From positions 62,001 through 126,000 of the forward strand of contig NZ_AUHE01000010.1 in assembly GCF_000423025.1 (NCBI RefSeq): a stretch of 64,000 bases of DNA. Direction: 5' to 3'. This document shows positions 21,610 through 30,396 of this stretch, piece by piece. Source of the DNA: Gordonia shandongensis DSM 45094. Lineage in GTDB: Bacteria > Actinomycetota > Actinomycetes > Mycobacteriales > Mycobacteriaceae. Position numbers and translations under genes: made by a program. Position 1 is the first letter of the stretch. Every line of letters begins with the position of its first letter. Below the pieces are notes generated by a model. The model was not told the DNA's origin. It worked only from the letters and a program-made list of their open reading frames with translations, and made no database searches.

Positions 21610-22197
21610 TCACGGCGTGGGCGCCGAGGAGGTCGTCTGGGGGTGGGATGCGGATGCGGCGAGTTCGCGGCGGAGGCCGGCGAGGACCTCGTCGCACCAC
21701 TGGACGGTGGACTCGCTCATCCGAACACCGCCGCGCAGAACCAGGTACTGGTGCAGGCGGCGGCCGGTCAGTGTCTGCGGATCGGGGTAGTAGTCGCGCT
21801 CGAATCCGCGGTAGACGGTCAGCAGGGCGGCGGCCTCGTCGCGATGTTCGGCGAGCTCGGAGATCACCGTCGGGAGGTCGCCGAGGTCGGCGGCGCGGAG
21901 CTTCACGCCGAGGTCGCTGCGCAGGGGGGACACCGGGGTCGGGCTGTTGACCCAGTCGGCGAGCATCTCGTATCCGGTCGGCGAGAGGGTGTACACCTTC
22001 TTGTCCGGCCGGCCGTCCTGCGCGACCGACTCGAAGCTGACGAGGCCGTCGTCGTGGAGCTTCTTGAGGGTTCGATAGATCTGCTGGTGGGTGGCCGACC
22101 AGAAGTAGCCGATCGAGCGTTCGAATTGGCGGCCGATCTCGTATCCGGTTCCGGGTCGCTCGGAGAGCGACACCATGATCGCGTGCTCCAGTGCCAT
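21610..22197 (-). CDS. PadR-family transcriptional regulator
   Basis: Winged-helix repressor-type protein (195 aa). Residues 1-75 form the PadR domain (MALEHAIMVSLSERPGTGYE, HQQIYRTLKKLHDDGLV, KVYTLSPTGYEML). The rest is the helical dimerisation domain of the larger PadR subfamily (FERDYYPDPQTLTGRRLHQYLVLRGG). It lies 23 bp upstream of fadH on the same strand and is divergent from the SMP-30-like gene. A strong palindrome sits in that divergent gap, so autoregulation and control of one or both sides is likely. The effector is unknown. Confidence 0.9.
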   Translation of the reverse strand: MALEHAIMVSLSERPGTGYEIGRQFERSIGYFWSATHQQIYRTLKKLHDDGLVSFESVAQDGRPDKKVYTLSPTGYEMLADWVNSPTPVSPLRSDLGVKLRAADLGDLPTVISELAEHRDEAAALLTVYRGFERDYYPDPQTLTGRRLHQYLVLRGGVRMSESTVQWCDEVLAGLRRELAASASHPQTTSSAPTP

Positions 22198-22221
22198 GCT
22201 TCGAACGTAGCAGTGCGCGCA

Positions 22222-22262
22222 GTTGCTGTGCAACAAGTTTGATATGAACCTTTGTTCATATC
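22222..22262. promoter_or_regulatory. Probable PadR operator
   Basis: A perfect inverted repeat GATATGAAC-CTTT-GTTCATATC (22241-22262) lies 44 bp upstream of the padR ATG and 60 bp before the divergent gene. A second short palindrome GTTGC-TGT-GCAAC (22222-22234) adjoins it. The A+T-rich 9-bp arms stand out against the GC-rich surroundings. The assignment to PadR rests on position. Confidence 0.65.
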
Positions 22263-22322
22263 CATCGACCGCGGGGGCGTCGGCGGGGAGCGCCGGACGC
22301 GGATAGCTGCTATGAAAGGGCC

Positions 22323-23246
22323 GTGACCTCCTTTCGCCGCATCCCGTTGCCCGGTTCGTCGCCCGAGGACGTCGTGAGCCTCCCCGACGGGCGGATCGCA
22401 ACCGGGCTCGCCGACGGCCGACTGCTGTCGATCGACCCGGTCGACGGCGACCAGCTCGTGCTCGCCGACACCGCGGGACGGCTCCTCGGCCTCGAGGCGC
22501 GCGCGGACGGCACGGTCTACATCTGCGACCACGACCGCGGCGTGCTCCGCCTCGACCCCGGACAGGCGCGGGCGACGGTGCTGGTCGACACCGTCGACGG
22601 GCGTCCGCTGCGGTTCGCGAGCAACGTGGTCGTCGCGACCGACGGGACGGTGTACTTCACGTCGTCATCGCAGAATTTCACAATCGACAGGTGGCGCTCG
22701 GACCTGATCGAGCACGTCGGCACCGGTCGCCTCATCGCATTGACGCCGGACGGTGCCGTTCAGGTGCTGCGCGACGATCTGCAGTTCGCCAACGGACTGG
22801 TGCTCGGCCCCGACGAGGACTGTCTGCTGGTGGCCGAGACCGGCGGGTCGCGCATCTCCCGGTACTGGCTTCGTGGGGAGTCCGCGGGGACCTCGGACGT
22901 CTTCATCGACGGCCTCGGCGGCTATCCGGACAACATGTCCGTCGGCAGCGACGGCCTGCTGTGGGTGGCGTTGGCGTCACCGCGCAACTCGATTCTGGAA
23001 GGGATCTTCAAGCTGCCCACTCGGGCGCGGAAGGTCCTGGCGCGTGCGCCGCAGAGCGTGGGGCCCGCGCCCGAGGAGATCGTCTGGGTGCAGGCGTTCG
23101 ACTTCGACGGCCGCCTCGTCCACGACGTCCGCGACGACGATCTCGACTACGGCTTCGTCACGTCGGTCGTCGAGCGCGACGGTGTCCTGTACCTGGGGAC
23201 GCTGACGGGCAACGCGCTGGGCGTCCTGGAACTCGACGGCGCCTGA
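22323..23246 (+). CDS. SMP-30/strictosidine-synthase-like six-bladed propeller protein
   Basis: Protein of 307 aa with the repeated beta-propeller pattern of the strictosidine synthase / adipocyte membrane protein group. Characteristic stretches are ASNVVVATDGTVYFTSSS, FANGLVLGPDEDCLLVAETG, GGYPDNMSVGSDGLLWVALA and GVLYLGTLTGNALGVLEL. Relatives hydrolyse lactones or esters; the bacterial substrate is generally unknown. No signal peptide is visible, so it is probably cytoplasmic. GTG 22323 is the first in-frame start after the padR operator. Confidence 0.75.
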   Translation: MTSFRRIPLPGSSPEDVVSLPDGRIATGLADGRLLSIDPVDGDQLVLADTAGRLLGLEARADGTVYICDHDRGVLRLDPGQARATVLVDTVDGRPLRFASNVVVATDGTVYFTSSSQNFTIDRWRSDLIEHVGTGRLIALTPDGAVQVLRDDLQFANGLVLGPDEDCLLVAETGGSRISRYWLRGESAGTSDVFIDGLGGYPDNMSVGSDGLLWVALASPRNSILEGIFKLPTRARKVLARAPQSVGPAPEEIVWVQAFDFDGRLVHDVRDDDLDYGFVTSVVERDGVLYLGTLTGNALGVLELDGA

Positions 23247-23291
23247 CGTCTCGCCCCGATCGGGAATCGCGCGAAGGCGTCCGTTCAACTG

Positions 23292-23307
23292 CCAAGCAAA
23301 CGCTTGG
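23292..23307. promoter_or_regulatory. TetR-type operator-like palindrome before the thiolase gene
   Basis: Perfect inverted repeat CCAAGC-AAAC-GCTTGG ending 17 bp before the thiolase ATG, where it would overlap the promoter or leader. Palindromes of the form CAAGC-N4-GCTTG are commonly bound by TetR-family repressors of lipid catabolism in mycolic actinomycetes. No TetR gene is adjacent, so the regulator would act in trans. Confidence 0.5.
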
Positions 23308-23324
23308 TGGAGTATGAATGGTCC

Positions 23325-24458
23325 ATGCGAGATGCGGTGATAGTCGATGCGGTTCGGACCCCGATCGGGAAGCGCGGCGGTGGTCTGGCCGACATCCATC
23401 CCGGCGACCTGACCGCCCACGTCCTCACGGCGCTGGCCGACCGAGTGGGATTCGATCCCGCGACGGTCGACGATGTGATCTGGGGCTGCGTGAGCCAGGT
23501 CGGCGACCAGGCCGGAAGCGTCGGCCGGGTCGGCGTCCTCGCGGCCGGCTGGCCCGAATCGGTGCCCGCGACCGTCGTCGACCGCCGCTGCGGATCCAGT
23601 CAGCAGTCGGTGCACTTCGCTGCGGCCGGAGTGATCGCCGGCCACTACGACATCGCGATCGCGGGCGGTGCGGAATCGATGTCGCGAGTCCCGATGGGCT
23701 CCGCACGCGGCGACGGTGCGCCGTACCCGCCGTCGGTCCTGGACCGTTACGGCGTCGAGGGCTTCAACCAGGGTCTGGGCGCCGAGATGATGGCCGAGCG
23801 GTGGGGGCTGGATCGCGGCCGGCTCGACGAGTACTCGGCGCGGTCGCACGAGCGGACCGCGGCGGCCGTCGACGCCGGAGCCTTCGACGCGCAGATCGCG
23901 CCGATCGTCGGCGGCCTGGCTCACGACGAGGGCCTCCGCCGGGGGACCACGGTCGAGAAGCTCGCCGGCCTGTCGACGCCCTTCGCCGCCGACGGGGTCA
24001 TCACCGCGGGCAACGCGTCGCAGATCTCCGACGGCGCGGGTGCGCTCCTGGTGACCTCGAGTGAGGTCGCCGAGCGCAACGGCTGGACCCCGATCGCGCG
24101 CATCCACACGGCGGCCCTCGCGGGCGACGATCCGGTCATCATGCTGTCGGCGCCTATCGAGGCGACCCGCAAGGCGCTCGACCGGTCGGGACTGGCGGTC
24201 GACGACATCGGCGCCTTCGAGGTCAATGAGGCGTTCGCGCCCGTCCCGCTCGCCTGGCAGGCGGAGATCGGCGCATCCGACGACGTCCTCAACCCGGTCG
24301 GCGGCGCCATCTCGGTGGGCCATCCGCTCGGCGGATCGGGCGCCATCCTCATGACGCGACTCGTCCATCACATGCGGGACAATCGGATCCGCTACGGCCT
24401 GCAGACCATGTGCGAGGCCGGCGGGATGGCGAACGCCACGATTCTCGAACTCCTCTGA
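23325..24458 (+). CDS. Acetyl-CoA acetyltransferase (thiolase)
   Basis: Thiolase (377 aa) cleaving or condensing acyl-CoAs. The acyl-enzyme cysteine is Cys89 in DRRCGSSQQSVH. The catalytic His is in AISVGHPLGGSGA, and the second Cys is in MCEAGGMANATIL. The NEAFAPVPLAWQ motif is intact. It is close to FadA-type degradative thiolases; exact chain-length preference cannot be read. ATG 23325 gives MRDAVIVDAVRTPIGK, the standard beginning; an in-frame start 7 codons upstream overlaps the palindrome. It lies 78 bp after the SMP-30-like gene and may form part of a lipid-catabolism neighbourhood with fadH. Confidence 0.93.
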   Translation: MRDAVIVDAVRTPIGKRGGGLADIHPGDLTAHVLTALADRVGFDPATVDDVIWGCVSQVGDQAGSVGRVGVLAAGWPESVPATVVDRRCGSSQQSVHFAAAGVIAGHYDIAIAGGAESMSRVPMGSARGDGAPYPPSVLDRYGVEGFNQGLGAEMMAERWGLDRGRLDEYSARSHERTAAAVDAGAFDAQIAPIVGGLAHDEGLRRGTTVEKLAGLSTPFAADGVITAGNASQISDGAGALLVTSSEVAERNGWTPIARIHTAALAGDDPVIMLSAPIEATRKALDRSGLAVDDIGAFEVNEAFAPVPLAWQAEIGASDDVLNPVGGAISVGHPLGGSGAILMTRLVHHMRDNRIRYGLQTMCEAGGMANATILELL

Positions 24459-24550
24459 TCCCGGACGTCGCCGAACGACCGCCGGGTTGAGCGGCCACCG
24501 GGCGGAACGGACGCCCGCGGTGATCGATCGTCGCATGGCAGAGTGGCCGT

Positions 24551-25735
24551 ATGAGGGTCATCGTGTGCGGTGCGGGCATCGCCGGACTCACCGCCGCCGT
24601 CGCACTGACCCGGACCGGCCACGAGGTCCGAGTCCTGGAGGCCCGGGACGACACGGCGGCGGGGGCGGCGATCAGCCTGTGGCCCAATGCGCTCGCCGCG
24701 CTCGACGAGATCGGTGCGGGCGATGCCGTCCGCGCGTGCGGCGGGCGCGTCGACGGCGGCCTGCTCCGCTTGCGCGACGGCACCCGCCTGCGGCGCCCTC
24801 CCGCCGATGCGCTGATCGCTGCTCTCGGCGAACCCCTCGTGGTGGTCGAGCGCGCGCTGTTGCGCGACGTGCTCACCGGAATGCTGCCCCGCGGGACCGT
24901 CCGGTACCGGACACGGGTGACCTCGGTGACCCCTACGGCCTCCGTGTCCGCTGTGAAATCTGTGGCCGCCGTGAATGCTGTGACCGCGGACCGTCGACGC
25001 GCCGTCGTGCACACCGACGACGGCGCGGAGGCGGATGCCGACCTGGTGATCGCCGCCGACGGGACGCACTCGACGCTCGCCCGCCGACTCGACCCCGGCC
25101 TCACCGACCGATACTCCGGGTACACCGCGTGGCGGGCGATCGCCGACCTCGAGATCGATCCGGGCCTCGCCGGAGAGATCATCGGCGACCGCAGGCAGGT
25201 CGGTGTCGTGCCGCTGCCCGGCGGCCGAACCTACTGGTTCGCGACGCAGCGTCTGCCGGAGGCGACCGACGTCGGCGACGACCTCGCGCACGTCGCCGAC
25301 CTCGTCGAGCACTGGCCCCGACCGATCGGCGACGCGGTCGCCGCCACGACGCCGGGCACCCTGATCCGTACCGACCTGTACGACAGGGCGATCGCACGAC
25401 GTTGGTCGGACGGCGCCCTGGTCGTGATCGGCGACGCCGCCCACCCCATGCGACCGCATCTCGGTCAGGGCGGATGCCAGGCGATCGAGGACGCCGTCGT
25501 CCTGGCGCGGGCCCTACGAGACGTGCGGGACCCGGAGCGCGCGGCACGCGAGTACGAGCGGGTGCGTCGGCGTCGCGTGACCGCGGTGGTCCGCGAATCC
25601 AGAATGATCGGCCGGTTCATCGGCGCTCGACCGGCCCGGGCGGCCGAGACCGCGATGCGCGCCTCGCTGCTCGTGCCCGACGGCGTGGCGCTCCGGCATC
25701 TGGCGGGCATCGCGGGACGTGGCGCCCGCTCGTGA
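24551..25735 (+). CDS. FAD-dependent monooxygenase (UbiH/PHBH family)
   Basis: Single-component aromatic-hydroxylase-type flavoprotein (394 aa). The dinucleotide motif is GAGIAGLTAAVAL (residues 7-19), the DG motif is LVIAADGTHSTLAR, and the FAD ribityl motif is VIGDAAHPMRPHLGQGG. The substrate is unknown. No pathway genes adjoin it. The segment around residues 135-150 (ASVSAVKSVAAVNAVTA) is a low-complexity insertion between strands. Confidence 0.85.
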   Translation: MRVIVCGAGIAGLTAAVALTRTGHEVRVLEARDDTAAGAAISLWPNALAALDEIGAGDAVRACGGRVDGGLLRLRDGTRLRRPPADALIAALGEPLVVVERALLRDVLTGMLPRGTVRYRTRVTSVTPTASVSAVKSVAAVNAVTADRRRAVVHTDDGAEADADLVIAADGTHSTLARRLDPGLTDRYSGYTAWRAIADLEIDPGLAGEIIGDRRQVGVVPLPGGRTYWFATQRLPEATDVGDDLAHVADLVEHWPRPIGDAVAATTPGTLIRTDLYDRAIARRWSDGALVVIGDAAHPMRPHLGQGGCQAIEDAVVLARALRDVRDPERAAREYERVRRRRVTAVVRESRMIGRFIGARPARAAETAMRASLLVPDGVALRHLAGIAGRGARS

Positions 25736-25821
25736 GGTCTTGGCCACAGACGCGGCGGTCGTCTCGCCGGTGAACGCCGGCGACCACCGGTCGGCGATCT
25801 CGGTGTCTGTGCAGTTCAGGG

Positions 25822-25895
25822 CGCCCCCAGCAGGACTCGAACCTGCGACCTAGAGATTAGAAGGCTCTTGCTCTATCCAGCTGAGCTATGGAGGC
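25822..25895 (-). tRNA. tRNA-Arg (anticodon TCT)
   Basis: Minus-strand cloverleaf: acceptor GCCTCCA / TGGGGGC (one U-G pair), D-arm GCTCAGCTGGATAGAGC, anticodon loop CTTCTAA giving TCT, and T-arm GCAGGTTCGAGTCCTGC, with discriminator G. The last anticodon-stem pair (31-39) is C-U, an unpaired closing position. CCA is not encoded. Confidence 0.95.
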
Positions 25896-25954
25896 CGGGG
25901 CCGTCGACCGGGCGACGGCGAAGGCCCACTATATCGCGTCCTAGAGTGGAGGCC

Positions 25955-28024
25955 ATGACCGTCACCCCTTCCGGGACCTCCGCGGACACGACCGACGAAT
26001 CGCGCCGGGACTCGCTGCGCGACCCGTCGCGGATCCGGGCGCTGCTGATCTCCCTGCTGGTCGTCGTCGGCGCAGTGGCCGGCGTCCTCGTCACCGCCGC
26101 GTCGGCGGCGACGGCGCTGCGGCTGACCGGCGTCCCGGACCCCGGATGGGTCACCACCTACGGGCTGCCGGTGGTCACCGTCGTCGGTCAGCTCAGCGCG
26201 GCGATCGGATTCGGCTGCGCGGTGTTCGCGGGCTTCTTCGTCCCGGCGCAGCCGGGCGGTGCGCTCGACGTCGGCGGCTATCGGGCCATGCGGTGGGCGG
26301 CGTCGGCGATGTTCGTCTGGGCGGTCTGCGGTGTCCTGATGATCCCGCTGTCGATCTCGAACGTGAGCGGTCAGCCGCTGGCGGATTCGCTGATCCCGAC
26401 CAACGTCGTGAACGCCTACGGGGTGGTCGCCGACGGCCGCTATTGGCTGTGGACCGCGATCTTCGCGATCCTGGCCGCCGCCGTCGCGCGTGTCGCGCTC
26501 CGGTGGGGGTGGACGCTCGTCGTCATCGGTCTGGGGTTCCTGTCGTTGATGCCGTCGGCGCTCGCCGGACACTCGTCGTCCGGTGGTGCGCACGACCTGG
26601 CGACCAACAGCCTGATCCTGCACATCGTGGGGGCCGCCCTCTGGATGGGTGGACTGCTCGTGGTGCTGGCCTATGCGTTCGGCAACGGGCGCTGGCGGAC
26701 CTTGGCGATCCGGCGGTACTCCCGGGTCGCCTTCTGGTGCCTGTTCGTGGTCGGGGTGAGCGGCGTCGTCAACGCGCTGGTCCGCATGTCGTTCGATGAT
26801 CTGTTCACCACGACTTACGGGCTGGTCGCGGTCGCCAAGGTCGCCACCCTGGTGCTCGCCGGGGTGATCGGCGGGCTGCACCGTCGGTTCACGATCCGCG
26901 AACTGGAGGCCACCGACGATCCGCGGACGTCGCTGTTCGTTCGTTTCGCCGCGATCGAGCTGGTCGTGTTCGCGGTGGCGTTCGGGCTCGGCGCCGGTCT
27001 GTCGCGGACCCCGCCGCCCGTGCTGGGGACCGCGAACGTCAGTCCCATGGAGTTGAAGATCGGTTACGATCTCGCGGGTCCGCCGACGCTGACGCGAATC
27101 CTGTTCGACTGGCGTTTCGACCTCATCTTCGGGACCGCCGCGATCATCGCCGCGATCGTCTACCTCCGCGGCGTGTATCGGCTTCGCAAACGCGGGGACC
27201 ACTGGCCGGTCGGACGCACGATCGCCTGGCTCCTGGGGTGCGTGTTCCTGCTCGTCGCGACGTCCTCGGGGATGGGACGGTATTCGCCGGCGATGTTCAG
27301 CGTCCACATGATGGGCCACATGATGCTGTCGATGCTGGTCCCGGTGCTGCTGGTGCTCGGCGGTCCGGTGACGCTCGCGTTGCGGGCGCTGCCGCCGGCG
27401 GGGCGTGGGAATCCTCCGGGGCCGCGCGAGTGGATCAACGGTGCGATCCACAGCAAGTATTCGCGGTTCGCGACGCATCCGTTGATCGTGATCGTCCTGT
27501 TCGTCGGCAGCTTCTACGTCCTGTACCTGGGCGGGGTGTTCGACATGGTGGTGAAGAACCATTCGGCCCATCTGCTGATGAACCTGCACTTCCTGGTGAG
27601 CGGCTACCTGTTCTACTGGCTGACGATCGGGATCGATCCGTCGCCGCGTCCGCTGCGTCCGATCGCCAAGCTGGGGATCGTGTTGGGTGCATTGCCGTTC
27701 CACGCCTTCTTCGGCGTGGCGTTGATGATGACGTCGAGCATCATCGCCGGCGACTGGTATCGGAGCCTGATGCATCCGTGGGCGCTCGACCTCGCCGCGG
27801 ATCAACGTGTCGGGGGCGGGATCGCATGGGCCACCGGCGAGTTCCCGTTGGTGCTGGTGATGATCGCTCTACTCGTGCAGTGGCATCGGCAGGACGACCG
27901 GGAGGCGCGACGCTTCGACCGCCGCGAGGCGCGCGATCACGACGCGGAGCTCGCCGGGTACAACGCGATGCTGCAGAAGATGAACGCCCCGGCGCGGCGC
28001 GACGAGGGTGCCGCGGACCAGTAG
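25955..28024 (+). CDS. CopD-CtaG fusion membrane protein (copper / cytochrome oxidase assembly)
   Basis: Polytopic membrane protein (689 aa) with two halves. Residues about 35-360 resemble CopD copper-resistance membrane proteins (eight or so helices, LPSALAGHSSSGG-type loop with His). Residues about 385-660 resemble caa3-type CtaG oxidase assembly factor, with His/Met-rich helices FSVHMMGHMMLSML and KNHSAHLLMNLHFLVSG. It probably handles copper delivery to cytochrome oxidase. The same fusion occurs in mycobacteria (Rv0102 type, as recalled). ATG 25955 follows GTGGAGGCC. The cytoplasmic tail is charged (REARRFDRREARDHD). Confidence 0.88.
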   Translation: MTVTPSGTSADTTDESRRDSLRDPSRIRALLISLLVVVGAVAGVLVTAASAATALRLTGVPDPGWVTTYGLPVVTVVGQLSAAIGFGCAVFAGFFVPAQPGGALDVGGYRAMRWAASAMFVWAVCGVLMIPLSISNVSGQPLADSLIPTNVVNAYGVVADGRYWLWTAIFAILAAAVARVALRWGWTLVVIGLGFLSLMPSALAGHSSSGGAHDLATNSLILHIVGAALWMGGLLVVLAYAFGNGRWRTLAIRRYSRVAFWCLFVVGVSGVVNALVRMSFDDLFTTTYGLVAVAKVATLVLAGVIGGLHRRFTIRELEATDDPRTSLFVRFAAIELVVFAVAFGLGAGLSRTPPPVLGTANVSPMELKIGYDLAGPPTLTRILFDWRFDLIFGTAAIIAAIVYLRGVYRLRKRGDHWPVGRTIAWLLGCVFLLVATSSGMGRYSPAMFSVHMMGHMMLSMLVPVLLVLGGPVTLALRALPPAGRGNPPGPREWINGAIHSKYSRFATHPLIVIVLFVGSFYVLYLGGVFDMVVKNHSAHLLMNLHFLVSGYLFYWLTIGIDPSPRPLRPIAKLGIVLGALPFHAFFGVALMMTSSIIAGDWYRSLMHPWALDLAADQRVGGGIAWATGEFPLVLVMIALLVQWHRQDDREARRFDRREARDHDAELAGYNAMLQKMNAPARRDEGAADQ

Positions 28025-28170
28025 ATCCTCTCCCGACGTCACCGGCGATCTTCGATGGGGAATTGCGCTTTCCTGCCGCCGATATACCCATCTCGTCGAG
28101 CTATGTACACCGGTGACGACGGTCCATAAAGTCAAACGAATCATCTTTCCCGGAGCTCTCAGGAGTGCGC

Positions 28171-29847
28171 ATGAGGATTCGTTGGAAGCTCGTTGCAGGG
28201 GCCGTGGCTCTCGGATTGGTTGCCGGGTCCTGCTCGTCTCCTCGCGCGGCCGACGCCGCGGATCTGGTGATGCTCGGCGGTGCGGTGTACACGGCCGAAC
28301 CGGGTCGGCAGTGGGCGCAGGCGATCGCCGTTCGGGACGGGAAGATCCTGTATGTGGGGGACGATGCGGGGGCGAGGCGGTACGCAGCCGGCGCACAGGT
28401 TGTCCAACTGAACGGTCAGATGGTCACCCCGGGCTTCGTCGACGGGCACAATCACGCCTATTCGATGGCAGAGCGGCTCTTCTGGGTGAATGTGACGCAG
28501 GGCAGTGTTGAGGCGAAGCAGGCGCGACTGCGTGAGTTTCGCGCGGAGCATTCGGATGCCGAGCAGATACGCGGGGTCGGGTGGGACACGATCGCCGAAG
28601 ACGCGAAGGCTGCGGGCAGCACCCCGCGGCAGCTGATCGACGGGGCGATTCCCGACGTTCCGGTCGCCATAATCAGCAGCACTCATCATTCACTGTTTGT
28701 GAATACGGCGGCACTGCGTCTGGCCGGACTGGAAGCGACGAGCCCACAGCCCGAGGGCGGCACTGTGGTGCATGACGGGCGAGGCGCTCCGAACGGAATC
28801 CTTCAGGAGTTCGGGGCGCAGAATCTCGTCATCGCCGAACTTCCGCAACCAGACTTCTCTGTCGATGAATACATCAAGGCGATTCGTGAATGGCAGCAGA
28901 CGGCGGCGAAGGACGGTATCACCTCGGTTCTGGTTCCGATCCATTACCCGACCGAGACACTGCTCAAGGCGTTCGCGGCTCTTGACAGCGCCGGGCAGCT
29001 CACCGCCCGGTTCGATCTCGCGCAATGGGTGGACGAGACAAAGGGCATTTCGCAAATCGAGCGCCTGGTAAAGATGCGAGACCGGTACAGAGGACGTCAT
29101 TTTGCTCTCGACTCGGTCAAGGTCTTCGCCGACGGCGTCGGTGAGCACAAGCTCGTCTGGAAGCAGGCGAAGCTCGAGGAGACGGTCGCAGCACTCGACA
29201 AACGGGGTTTTCGGATCTTCACCCACGCCATCGGTGATGCCGGATTCTATCCGACTTCCGCGATCCTCGACGCATACGAGTTCGCGTCGAGGACGGACCC
29301 ACGGTTCGCGACGAAGCGGCATGCGATCACCCACGCCGATTGGCTGACTGCTGCGGATGTCCAACGCGCTCGGCGACTGGGAGTCTTCATGGTTCCGCAG
29401 CCTCCGTGGTTTGCGATGGGCTGGTACGACAAGTACGTGGCGAGTCCGGAGTTCGCGAACTCGATGCGGTATCGATCTCTCGTGGATGGGGGCTTGAGCG
29501 TGGTCGGTTCCAGTGATTTTCCATCGGCGGAATTCGTCGAGCGGAGCATGTATGTGCCGACCGGGCTCGAAGTCGGAGTCACCCGGGTCGACCCGGAGAG
29601 GGGCCGTCCCGGCGAGACGCCGATGAACCCGCCGGAGCGGGGGACACTCGAGCAGTTGTTGGCGTCGTACACGATCAACGGTGCGAAACTCATGTTCACC
29701 GAAAGAGAGCGCGGATCGATCGCAGTCGGCAAGTACGCGGACCTGACCGTCTTGGAAAAGAACCTCTTCGACCTTCCGCCGACGGACATCGGCGAAGTGA
29801 AGGTGGCTGCGACCTACTTCGAAGGAGCGCGCGTAGACCGCCCGTGA
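28171..29847 (+). CDS. Exported amidohydrolase (YtcJ-like, amidohydrolase family 3)
   Basis: Metal-dependent hydrolase (558 aa) of unknown substrate. The N-terminus has a signal peptide ending in VAGSCSS (Cys21), so it may be a lipoprotein, although the position -3 Ala is not ideal. The metal motif is GFVDGHNHA (His93, His95). Further metal or catalytic residues are likely in DSVKVFADG, THAIGDAG and AITHADWL. The ATG at 28171 has AGGAG six bases upstream. Base composition and codon use are visibly less GC-rich than in its neighbours (for example one 60-base stretch near 28.7 kb is about 57% GC), suggesting transfer. Confidence 0.83.
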   Translation: MRIRWKLVAGAVALGLVAGSCSSPRAADAADLVMLGGAVYTAEPGRQWAQAIAVRDGKILYVGDDAGARRYAAGAQVVQLNGQMVTPGFVDGHNHAYSMAERLFWVNVTQGSVEAKQARLREFRAEHSDAEQIRGVGWDTIAEDAKAAGSTPRQLIDGAIPDVPVAIISSTHHSLFVNTAALRLAGLEATSPQPEGGTVVHDGRGAPNGILQEFGAQNLVIAELPQPDFSVDEYIKAIREWQQTAAKDGITSVLVPIHYPTETLLKAFAALDSAGQLTARFDLAQWVDETKGISQIERLVKMRDRYRGRHFALDSVKVFADGVGEHKLVWKQAKLEETVAALDKRGFRIFTHAIGDAGFYPTSAILDAYEFASRTDPRFATKRHAITHADWLTAADVQRARRLGVFMVPQPPWFAMGWYDKYVASPEFANSMRYRSLVDGGLSVVGSSDFPSAEFVERSMYVPTGLEVGVTRVDPERGRPGETPMNPPERGTLEQLLASYTINGAKLMFTERERGSIAVGKYADLTVLEKNLFDLPPTDIGEVKVAATYFEGARVDRP

Positions 29848-29866
29848 CGGGTCGCGCCACGTCGGT

Positions 29867-30268
29867 TCAGTGAGCCAGGGCGAACGCGTAGGAGAACTGG
29901 TAGCTGCGCTGGTGATCGAGCCAGCTCTGCAGGTAGGCGATTCCGGAGTGGCGGTCGAGGTATCCGCGGCTCCACGTGCGCCACTGGTGGACGGCGGCTG
30001 CCGTGAGGGCGCCGGCGCGACGCAGTTGACGGTGCATGAAGGACGTGACGCTGTGCGCCCACGCGAACTCGGTCGACAGGGCGGCGAGGCCGAGGAAGAA
30101 GGTCACCCAGCCCGGGCCGGGGATCGGCAGGGGAATCATCGCCATGCCGGCGAGTACCAGGAGGGTCCCGATGATGCCGACGCCGACGCGGTAGAGGCGA
30201 TTGAGCACCGGGCGTTGGCGGATGGCGTAACGCCGCTGCCTGTGCCAGACCTTGATCCGCAGTCGCAT
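29867..30268 (-). CDS. PGPGW-motif membrane protein (TIGR02611-like)
   Basis: Small integral membrane protein (133 aa) with two hydrophobic helices flanking the family signature IPLPIPGPGWVTFFLG at about residues 45-60. The basic N-terminus (RLRIKVWHRQRRYAIRQR) suggests a cytoplasmic start. Function of the family is unknown. Convergent with the amidohydrolase gene, with only 19 bp between their stops. Confidence 0.8.
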   Translation of the reverse strand: MRLRIKVWHRQRRYAIRQRPVLNRLYRVGVGIIGTLLVLAGMAMIPLPIPGPGWVTFFLGLAALSTEFAWAHSVTSFMHRQLRRAGALTAAAVHQWRTWSRGYLDRHSGIAYLQSWLDHQRSYQFSYAFALAH

Positions 30269-30396
30269 CGTCGCAGGGGTCCTCTCGTCAGTGCGCCGTA
30301 CTCACCGGTAACGAGCGGGCCCGACCGGCGGTTCCCAGTGTGACACACCGCACTGCCTGATGGCAGGGGCGGAGTCGATCCGTGTCGCGGTTCACT

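Noticed and set aside
25886..27805. A 639-codon minus-strand open frame opposite the CopD-CtaG gene
   Set aside because: The composition is full of Arg, His, Asp and Gln, typical of a reversed membrane-protein gene; it also runs through the tRNA-Arg region.
28025..28170. Possible integration site flanking the atypical amidohydrolase
   Set aside because: No flanking direct repeats, tRNA fragment or integrase gene could be found on either side.
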